NCBI GenBank assembly: GCA_017998195.1
Contig: JAGODN010000040.1
Location: 1-11,266 of the forward strand
From: Desulfobulbus sp.
GTDB lineage: Bacteria > Desulfobacterota > Desulfobulbia > Desulfobulbales > Desulfobulbaceae
DNA: 11,266 nucleotides
Direction of reading: 5' to 3'
A model generated the notes under the pieces. The model worked only from the letters and a program-made list of their open reading frames with translations, searched no databases and had not been told where the DNA came from. This document shows, in pieces, positions 6,680 to 11,266 of the stretch. The translations under genes and the position numbers were made by a program. Every line of letters begins with the position of its first letter. Position 1 is the stretch's first letter.

Positions 6680-7453
6680 TCAGCGGGGGACCAGGTTCCT
6701 GCGACCGCCCAGGATCATTTCCAGCCACTGGAAGCCGAAGCGGAGCAGTGCCCCGTCGTCCCGTTCGAGCCGGCGGCGCTCCGCCTTGTCCAGCCTGTAG
6801 GCGCTCAACAGCCGGTGCTCGTCTGCATAGGCGCGAAACCCATCGATGTTATAGCAGACCAGGAAGGCGATTTGCTGCCGCGGGCCGGCTTTGCCCTCGC
6901 CGGCCCAGGGGTTGGTGGCGAAAAAGGCGTCGAGTTCGGCCCAGAGATCGTTATACAGGTTGTATTCGCTTAGGTCCTGTTCCCGCTCCCATTGCCTGAG
7001 GGTGTAGTGGTGGGGTTCGTCATGCCCCTTGCAGTAGGGATGATGGGTCAGAAAATAATGCGCCCTGAGCGGCCTGCCCGGACCGGGCTGCTCCACCCCC
7101 CGCTCCAGCGGGTAGGTCCGGCAGGCAGAGGGGCGGTCGGGATAGACGGTACAGCCCGCCGCGCCGAGAAACGGACAGGCCGGCGGCTCGCCCTCATTGA
7201 GTTTCAGTTTGAGGCCGGGAAAGTACGGATGGCTGCCCTGGCAAAGGGTGGTATGCCGGCGCAGAAATTCGCCGGCTTCCAGGGCGAGCCGCTGCTTGAG
7301 ACGAAGGATATCGTAGGGAAAGAGCAGCATGTCCACGTTCCGGCAGCAGGTCAGGTAGCAACTCACCCCCGGATGGCAATGAAACCGGAACGGCTCCTTG
7401 GCCACGGGTGTACGGCCCGGTGGCAGGTGCGGGTCAGAGAGCGCCTCCGTCAC
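6680..7453 (-). CDS. YkgJ-family cysteine-cluster protein (putative zinc- or iron-binding), GTG start
   Basis: 257 residues, soluble, with no signal peptide or membrane helix. It carries the CxxCxxCC-type cysteine pattern of the YkgJ family: C26, C32, C36-C37 near the N-terminus, C71, then CPFL at 93-96, GCTVYPDRPSACRTYP at 100-115 (C101, C111) and an extra C141 in HHPYCKGH. The family is thought to hold a zinc ion or an iron-sulfur cluster, but its role is unknown. Residues about 150-250 are a helical charged tail without a known motif. The start codon is GTG (7451-7453), fixed by AAGGAGG five bases upstream. It is the only non-core gene of the window. The terminator of the ribosomal operon ends 15 bases before it, so it may be made mainly from readthrough. 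Function should not be assigned beyond a metal-binding protein. Confidence 0.85.
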   Translation of the reverse strand: MTEALSDPHLPPGRTPVAKEPFRFHCHPGVSCYLTCCRNVDMLLFPYDILRLKQRLALEAGEFLRRHTTLCQGSHPYFPGLKLKLNEGEPPACPFLGAAGCTVYPDRPSACRTYPLERGVEQPGPGRPLRAHYFLTHHPYCKGHDEPHHYTLRQWEREQDLSEYNLYNDLWAELDAFFATNPWAGEGKAGPRQQIAFLVCYNIDGFRAYADEHRLLSAYRLDKAERRRLERDDGALLRFGFQWLEMILGGRRNLVPR

Positions 7454-7458
7454 GAGTT

Positions 7459-7465
7459 CCTCCTT
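7459..7465 (-). promoter_or_regulatory. Strong Shine-Dalgarno sequence of the YkgJ-family gene
   Basis: AAGGAGG, a perfect match to the 16S 3' end, lies five bases before the GTG start and four bases after the U-run of the preceding terminator. It decides the GTG start. Confidence 0.85.
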
Positions 7466-7468
7466 GGC

Positions 7469-7505
7469 AAAAAAAAAGCTGGCATGATCGACTCATACCA
7501 GCTTT
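7469..7505 (-). terminator. Intrinsic terminator of the alpha ribosomal operon
   Basis: In the transcript AAAGCTGGTATGA (7505-7493) pairs with TCATGCCAGCTTT (7487-7475) around the loop GTCGA: 13 pairs with one G-U. The stem runs into nine consecutive T (7477-7469). It lies 22 bases after the rplQ stop. This is a textbook rho-independent terminator for minus-strand transcription; on the plus strand no T-run follows the stem. Confidence 0.93.
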
Positions 7506-7527
7506 GCAGACATCTATGGAATCAGGC

Positions 7528-7923
7528 TTACTGTTCTTTTTCCTGATCCTGGGTCACGACGTTTTCCTTGTACTCGACCAGTTCGAGAATGGCCATAGGC
7601 GCAGCATCCCCGGCTCGGAAGCCGGTGCGGATGATGCGCGTGTAGCCGCCCTGACGATCGGCGTACTGGCTGCTGAGTTGGTCGAACAGTTTGGCCACCA
7701 CCTCTTTCGAACGAATGTAGGCCATGGCCTGCCGGCGGGCATGAAGATCACCGCGTTTTCCGAGAGTGATCATCTGCTCGGCGACCCGGCGCACTTCCTT
7801 GGCCTTGGGAACGGTGGTGACAATGCGTTCCATGTCGAGCAGGGAGGTGACGATGTTGCGCAGCATCGCGGTACGGTGTTCGGATCGACGGCCAAGTTTG
7901 CGGCCAGATTTTCGGTGTCTCAT
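7528..7923 (-). CDS. rplQ: 50S ribosomal protein L17
   Basis: 131 residues. L17 lies near the exit tunnel of the 50S subunit. The N-terminus MRHRKSGRKLGRRSEHR and the following AMLRNIVTSLL are the family signature, and GYTRIIRTGFRAGDAAPMAILEL (from about residue 93) is the conserved C-terminal block. An acidic/Gln tail of about 15 residues follows. AAGGA lies eight bases before the ATG. It is the last gene of the operon, 58 bases after rpoA and just ahead of a strong terminator, the usual place of rplQ in bacteria. Confidence 0.98.
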   Translation of the reverse strand: MRHRKSGRKLGRRSEHRTAMLRNIVTSLLDMERIVTTVPKAKEVRRVAEQMITLGKRGDLHARRQAMAYIRSKEVVAKLFDQLSSQYADRQGGYTRIIRTGFRAGDAAPMAILELVEYKENVVTQDQEKEQ

Positions 7924-7981
7924 GGTTCGTTCCTTGTGCAGGTAGGCGGACAGGCCCTTTCGCCAGAAAGCGCCGGCCGGT

Positions 7982-9022
7982 TTATTCCTCGACTATTTCG
8001 TCCCGTTTGTCAGGAGGGACCCAGCCATCGTACTTCATGCCCAGAGTCAGGTTGTGCTCGGCGAGCAATGCCTTGATTTCGTTCAAGGATTTACGACCAA
8101 AGTTCTTGGTCTTGAGCATCTCGGCGTCCGTTTTGTTGACGAGTTCGCCGATATACTGGATCTGGGCGTTTTTCAAACAGTTTGCCGAGCGCACCGACAG
8201 TTCCAGATCCTCGACGTTCTTGTCAAGGAACGGCGGAAAGACCGACGGCCCATCCTTCCCGTCCGGTCGGTCCGGCGGGTTGGCGATTTCCTCGTTGAAG
8301 TTGATGAAGATCGTCATCTGCTCCTTGAGGATCTTGGCGGCGTACGCAAGGGCGTTCTGCGGCGCGATGCTGCCGTCGGTCTCGATCTCCATGGTCAGGC
8401 GGTCGTAATCCGTCTGCTGACCGACCCGGGCCTGGCTGACCACGTACTGGACCCGAATAATGGGCGAGAAGGCGGAATCGACCGGAATGACGCCGATGGG
8501 CTGTCCTTCCCTCTTGTTCTGGTCGGCGGGCACATAGCCCTTCCCCCACTGCACCTCGAGTTCGGCCCGGAACGGCACCTCGGCGGTGATGGTACAGATC
8601 TCCTGCTCGGGATTCATCACCTCAACATACCCGCCGCCGTTGATATCGCCGGCAGTCACCCTGCCAGGACCGGTCTTCTCCACCACCACCGTCCGCGACT
8701 GGGGTCCGTTGAGCTTCAGCCGCACCTGCTTCAGGTTGAGGATGATTTCGGCCACATCTTCATGTACGCCGTCGATGGTGGTGAACTCGTGCAGGGCATC
8801 ATTCAGACGCACCGAGGTGATGGCCGCTCCGCGGATGGAAGAGAGCATGACCCGCCGCAGTGAATTCCCGATGGTGGTCGCAAAGCCACGCTCGAGCGGC
8901 TGACAGACGAACTTGCCGTACCGGTCGGTGAGCGTTCCCTCGTTGACCTCGAGTTTTTCCGGGGCTATGAGGGCATGCCAGTTTTTATAAAAGGGATTGT
9001 CATCCCTGATTTCTTGTGCCAT
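7982..9022 (-). CDS. rpoA: DNA-directed RNA polymerase alpha subunit
   Basis: 346 residues, slightly longer than the E. coli 329. The N-terminal domain (about 20-245) dimerises and holds beta and beta-prime; the block LERGFATTIGNSLRR at 43-57 corresponds to the assembly region around E. coli R45. A proline-rich linker (about 248-268) joins the C-terminal domain. There LELSVRSANCLKN at 273-285 contains R278 and N281, which match the E. coli UP-element contacts R265 and N268. The family end at LTLGM is followed by a charged tail of about 17 residues. It starts with ATG 19 bases after rpsD, with a modest AGG ribosome binding site. As in most bacteria it is embedded in the alpha ribosomal operon, so polymerase and ribosome synthesis share control. 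Confidence 0.98.
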   Translation of the reverse strand: MAQEIRDDNPFYKNWHALIAPEKLEVNEGTLTDRYGKFVCQPLERGFATTIGNSLRRVMLSSIRGAAITSVRLNDALHEFTTIDGVHEDVAEIILNLKQVRLKLNGPQSRTVVVEKTGPGRVTAGDINGGGYVEVMNPEQEICTITAEVPFRAELEVQWGKGYVPADQNKREGQPIGVIPVDSAFSPIIRVQYVVSQARVGQQTDYDRLTMEIETDGSIAPQNALAYAAKILKEQMTIFINFNEEIANPPDRPDGKDGPSVFPPFLDKNVEDLELSVRSANCLKNAQIQYIGELVNKTDAEMLKTKNFGRKSLNEIKALLAEHNLTLGMKYDGWVPPDKRDEIVEE

Positions 9023-9041
9023 GCGATACCTGCCGTAAAAG

Positions 9042-9671
9042 TTACTTGGAGTACAGCTCGACGATCAGCTGTTCCTGGATAGGCATCGTGATTTCGTCTC
9101 TGTTCGGCAGGGCCTTGACGGTTCCTTGAAATTTGCTCTGATCGAGTTCGAGCCAACTGGGCAGGCCACGACGCACAGCACCCTCCAGGTTATCAATGAT
9201 CAGCTCGTTTTTCTGGTGTTTTTCCTTCAACGTGATGACATCCCCGATCCGAACCTGGTAGGAGGGAATATTCACCTTCTTACCGTTGATGCTGAACAGA
9301 TTGTGTCGAACCATCTGCCGGGCCTGATCGCGTGAACTGGCGAACCCGATGCGGTACAGAGTATTGTCGAAGCGCCGCTCGAGCATGATGAGCAGGGTTT
9401 CACCGGTGACGCCTTTAATCCGCTCCGCCCGCTCGAAATAGCGACGGAACTGGGCTTCCAGCATGCCGTACATCTGTTTTACCTTCTGCTTTTCGCGCAG
9501 CTGCACCGCGTAGTCAGACACCTTCCTGAACCGGTTCTGGCCATGCTGTCCGGGTGCGAACGAGCGACGCTCGAAAGCGCACTTGTCGGAATAGCAGCGA
9601 TCGCCCTTGAGAAACATCTTCATGTTCTCGCGTCTGCACAGTCTGCAGGATGCTCCAGTATATCTAGCCAA
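9042..9671 (-). CDS. rpsD: 30S ribosomal protein S4, TTG start, zinc-type
   Basis: 209 residues. S4 is a primary 16S binder that starts 30S assembly and, in many bacteria, represses its own operon. Four cysteines (C9, C12, C26, C31) form the zinc knuckle of the metal-containing S4 variant. The S4 RNA-binding domain covers about 98-160 (ERRFDNTLYRIGF then SRDQARQMV). The start codon is TTG: 9669-9671 read caa on the plus strand, GGAGG is six bases upstream, an in-frame TAG lies just upstream, and the next ATG is residue 17, inside the zinc knuckle. A hairpin sits just ahead of the Shine-Dalgarno sequence. It lies between rpsK (66 bases) and rpoA (19 bases). Confidence 0.97.
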   Translation of the reverse strand: MARYTGASCRLCRRENMKMFLKGDRCYSDKCAFERRSFAPGQHGQNRFRKVSDYAVQLREKQKVKQMYGMLEAQFRRYFERAERIKGVTGETLLIMLERRFDNTLYRIGFASSRDQARQMVRHNLFSINGKKVNIPSYQVRIGDVITLKEKHQKNELIIDNLEGAVRRGLPSWLELDQSKFQGTVKALPNRDEITMPIQEQLIVELYSK

Positions 9672-9677
9672 CTTCTA

Positions 9678-9682
9678 CCTCC
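9678..9682 (-). promoter_or_regulatory. Shine-Dalgarno sequence fixing the rpsD TTG start
   Basis: GGAGG lies six bases before the TTG. An ATG overlapping this site (ATGGAGG) is out of frame and meets a stop after six codons, so it is not the start of S4. Confidence 0.85.
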
Positions 9683-9689
9683 ATTTATC

Positions 9690-9710
9690 GCCCGGAAACT
9701 GGTTTCGGGC
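9690..9710 (-). promoter_or_regulatory. Hairpin just upstream of the rpsD ribosome binding site
   Basis: The transcript segment GCCCGAAACCAGTTTCCGGGC folds into eight pairs with one bulged C and the loop CCAG. It ends seven bases before GGAGG. Its position would suit control of rpsD translation, but no function is shown. Folded by eye. Confidence 0.45.
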
Positions 9711-9737
9711 TGTCATAACGGCTTGTCGGATTTCCTC

Positions 9738-10136
9738 TTAAACTCTTCTGCGCTTCGGGGGTTTGCAGCCGTTATGCGGCAGAGGCGTCACATCAATGAT
9801 CCGGCTGACATCCAGATCCACGGTGGTCAACGCTCGCAGGGCTGCCTCGCGTCCCGGCCCGGGACCTTTCACCCGGACCTCGACCTTGCGCAAGCCGTGT
9901 TCCTTGGCCTTGGCCACAGCATCGCTGAGGGCGTTCTGTGCTGCAAAGGGGGTGGACTTCCTCGACCCCTTGAACCCAAGCACACCGGCGCTGGACCAGG
10001 ATAGCGTGTTCCCCTGACGATCGGAAACGGTCACAACGGTGTTGTTGAAGGTGGAGTAGATAAAGACAATCCCCTCCGGTACGTTTTTCTTGTCTTTCTT
10101 TTTGACCTTGACGTTGGCCTTTCCTGACTTTGCCAT
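9738..10136 (-). CDS. rpsK: 30S ribosomal protein S11
   Basis: 132 residues. S11 sits on the 30S platform and contacts mRNA near the exit site. After a lysine-rich N-terminus, the signature blocks are STFNNTVVTVSD at 28-39, GPGPGREAALRAL at 91-103 and the basic end DVTPLPHNGCKPPKRRRV at 115-132. The ATG has GGGAG five bases upstream. It follows rpsM after 46 bases and precedes rpsD, the universal bacterial order. Nothing unusual is seen. Confidence 0.98.
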   Translation of the reverse strand: MAKSGKANVKVKKKDKKNVPEGIVFIYSTFNNTVVTVSDRQGNTLSWSSAGVLGFKGSRKSTPFAAQNALSDAVAKAKEHGLRKVEVRVKGPGPGREAALRALTTVDLDVSRIIDVTPLPHNGCKPPKRRRV

Positions 10137-10182
10137 CTCGACTCCCAGTTATCCTTTGGTCCGCAACGCTACCAGTTGTGTG

Positions 10183-10551
10183 TTATTTCTTTTTGACCGC
10201 CGCACCGCGCCGGGGTCCTTTCCGTGTCCGCGCATTGGTCTTGGTCCGTTGCCCCCTGCAAGGCAAGCCGCGCCGGTGACGGCGGCCACGATAACACCCA
10301 AGGTCCATGAGCCGCTTGATGTCCATGGAGACTTCGCGCCGCTTATCACCCTCTACGACAAGGTCGTTCTCGATGATGGTCCTGATCCGGTTGACGTCGT
10401 CGGCGCTCAGGTCATCGCTGTTCATCTGATACGGCAGGTCGGCCTTGTCCAGAATCTGGCGGGCCGTGGTCAGTCCGATGCCGTAGATGTAGGTCAGCGC
10501 CCGATCCATGTGTTTGTTGCGTGGCAAATCCACACCAGCTATACGTGCCAA
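10183..10551 (-). CDS. rpsM: 30S ribosomal protein S13, TTG start
   Basis: 122 residues. S13 is in the 30S head, contacts the P-site tRNA through its tail and forms bridges to the 50S. Conserved ARIAGVDLP at 2-10, IYGIG at 22-26 (helix-two-turn-helix part) and RGLPCRGQRTKTNART at 94-109, with a basic tail after it. The start codon is TTG (10549-10551 read caa on the plus strand); AAGGAG lies seven bases upstream. The only upstream in-frame codons before a TAA contain no ATG, and the next internal ATG is residue 15, so the TTG is well supported. It follows rpmJ by 53 bases and precedes rpsK by 46. Confidence 0.97.
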   Translation of the reverse strand: MARIAGVDLPRNKHMDRALTYIYGIGLTTARQILDKADLPYQMNSDDLSADDVNRIRTIIENDLVVEGDKRREVSMDIKRLMDLGCYRGRRHRRGLPCRGQRTKTNARTRKGPRRGAAVKKK

Positions 10552-10558
10552 GTCCTTG

Positions 10559-10564
10559 CTCCTT
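10559..10564 (-). promoter_or_regulatory. Shine-Dalgarno sequence fixing the rpsM TTG start
   Basis: AAGGAG lies seven bases before the TTG. It starts translation exactly at the conserved S13 N-terminus. Confidence 0.85.
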
Positions 10565-10604
10565 AGTCTGAATCTTGCTTAATTCAAGAGGTGGGGGAGA
10601 AAAA

Positions 10605-10718
10605 TCAACCCTGCCGCTGCTTGTGCTTTTTGTTGGCACAACTGACCCTGACGACACCCTTCCGTTTCAGGATCTTGCATTCGCTGCATATTTTTTTTAC
10701 CGATGAACGTACTTTCAT
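10605..10718 (-). CDS. rpmJ: 50S ribosomal protein L36, zinc-type
   Basis: 37 residues, exactly the usual L36 length, and found by translating the spacer between infA and rpsM. It starts MKVRSSVKKICSECK and ends KKHKQRQG. The zinc ligands C11, C14, C27 and H32 are all present, so this is the metal-containing variant, in keeping with the zinc-type S4 in the same operon. AGGTG lies six bases before the ATG. Codons 7-10 contain a run of eight A (10691-10698 as T on the plus strand), yet the frame is intact. It lies 25 bases after infA and 53 before rpsM, its standard place. Confidence 0.97.
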   Translation of the reverse strand: MKVRSSVKKICSECKILKRKGVVRVSCANKKHKQRQG

Positions 10719-10743
10719 TGCTGTCACCTGTCAGTCTGGTCAA

Positions 10744-10980
10744 TTATTTTTTACCCTTGCCGCCTTTGGCGCGGAAGGTCACCCTGCCCCTGGTCAAATC
10801 ATAGGGTGAGAGTTCGACGGTTACCCTGTCTCCGGGAAGAATCTTGATGTAGTGCATCCGCATCTTTCCGGAAATATGCGCAAGAACCCGGTGCCCATTG
10901 TCCAGTTCGACCTGAAACATGGCATTGGGCAGCGGCTCTACGATGGTACCTTCTACTTCGATGGCGTCTTCTTTGGCCAT
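10744..10980 (-). CDS. infA: Translation initiation factor IF-1
   Basis: 78 residues: the 72-residue OB-fold core plus a short Gly/Lys tail (GGKGKK). IF-1 covers the A site during initiation and works with IF-2 and IF-3. It is easily recognised by MAKEDAIEVEGTI at the start, LPNAMFQVEL, NGHRVLAHISGKMR at 28-41, GDRVTVELSPYDL and the end GRVTFRAK. The nearest Shine-Dalgarno match, GGGAG, is 12 bases from the ATG, which is long, so initiation may be less efficient. It is the first gene after a likely promoter and is followed by rpmJ. Confidence 0.97.
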   Translation of the reverse strand: MAKEDAIEVEGTIVEPLPNAMFQVELDNGHRVLAHISGKMRMHYIKILPGDRVTVELSPYDLTRGRVTFRAKGGKGKK

Positions 10981-11021
10981 AAACGGGCAATGCTCCCTAC
11001 TTGTTCGGGCAGAAGAGGTTA

Positions 11022-11050
11022 TATATATCTAAGGTCGTTTTTTTTTTCAA
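11022..11050 (-). promoter_or_regulatory. Likely sigma-70 promoter of the infA-rplQ operon
   Basis: On the minus strand TTGAAA (11050-11045) and TATATA (11027-11022, continuing as TATATATAA) are 17 bases apart. The spacer begins with an A-tract that makes ten A in a row with the -35, and a further A6 tract lies upstream at 11054-11059, like an UP element. Transcription would start near 11015, about 35 bases before infA. No intrinsic terminator separates map from it, so readthrough from upstream ribosomal genes probably adds to it. Confidence 0.6.
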
Positions 11051-11107
11051 TCATTTTTTCAGAGCGTTCCTTGCCCTGCGACTACTGCCGCCTGCCGGGA
11101 GCGCCGG

Positions 11108-11266
11108 TCAATGCCCTGACAGACTCCGCTCACTCAAAATAAGCGGTCCGTCCTTGGTAACGGCAACGGAGTGTTCAAAATGCGCCGAGGGTTTTTTATC
11201 CGCGGTGATGACCGTCCATTGATCGTTGAGGATTTTTACCCTGGCGGCACCCAGGTTGACCATGGG
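11108..11266 (-). CDS. map: Methionine aminopeptidase type I, C-terminal 52 residues (cut by window edge)
   Basis: Only the last 52 codons and the TGA are inside the window. They read PMVNLGAARVKILND, then WTVITADKKPSAHFEHSVAVTKDG and a short end. The block around FEHSVAVT contains the Glu of the family's EH motif, one of the di-metal ligands of type I MetAP, and the C-terminal strand layout matches E. coli Map. The enzyme removes the initiator methionine from new proteins. The rest lies to the right of the window; map between secY and infA is common. It ends 127 bases before infA. Confidence 0.92.
   Translation of the reverse strand, partial: PMVNLGAARVKILNDQWTVITADKKPSAHFEHSVAVTKDGPLILSERSLSGH

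Noticed and set aside
7924..7981. Small stem CTTTC/GAAAG between rpoA and rplQ
   Set aside because: Five pairs only and no U-run; not enough to call an element.
1..11266. Search for CRISPR, insertion sequence, tRNA, rRNA, toxin-antitoxin or defence genes
   Set aside because: No repeat arrays, transposase motifs, tRNA-like folds or unexplained multi-gene cassettes were seen; the genes are core housekeeping except the YkgJ-type one.

Overview
The window is a gene-dense stretch of bacterial core chromosome. Every gene I can support lies on the minus strand, so transcription runs from the right edge towards the left. The DNA is GC-rich. The gene order, the short EF-Ts, the four-cysteine S4 and the frr-uppS-cdsA-dxr-rseP order suggest a Gram-negative anaerobe of the Desulfobacterota (former Deltaproteobacteria, perhaps Desulfobulbales-like). 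That placement is inferred from sequence feel and gene order, not from a search.

Right part (11266 to about 7470): the 3' end of map, a likely promoter, then the alpha-type ribosomal operon infA-rpmJ-rpsM-rpsK-rpsD-rpoA-rplQ, closed by a very strong intrinsic terminator. These genes supply IF1, L36, S13, S11, S4, the RNA polymerase alpha subunit and L17. rpsM and rpsD both start with TTG, each behind a good Shine-Dalgarno sequence.

Middle (7453 to 6458): one non-core gene, a YkgJ-type cysteine-cluster protein whose ribosome binding site directly abuts the terminator tail. It is followed by a 222-base spacer holding a candidate promoter and a structured leader for rpsB.

Left part (6457 to 1): rpsB-tsf-pyrH-frr-uppS-cdsA-dxr-rseP, with rseP cut by the window edge. 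No intrinsic terminator is visible inside this run, so it probably forms one long operon. It joins translation (S2, EF-Ts, ribosome recycling factor), UMP phosphorylation, isoprenoid precursor supply (Dxr), the undecaprenyl carrier (UppS), CDP-diacylglycerol for phospholipids (CdsA) and the RseP intramembrane protease of the envelope.

I see no mobile element, CRISPR array, tRNA, rRNA or unknown multi-gene system. No gap between genes exceeds 222 bases. What merits a second look is regulatory: the terminator/RBS junction, the structured rpsB leader, the rpsB-tsf hairpin, the two TTG starts and a hairpin just ahead of rpsD. The YkgJ-like gene is the only one of unknown function.
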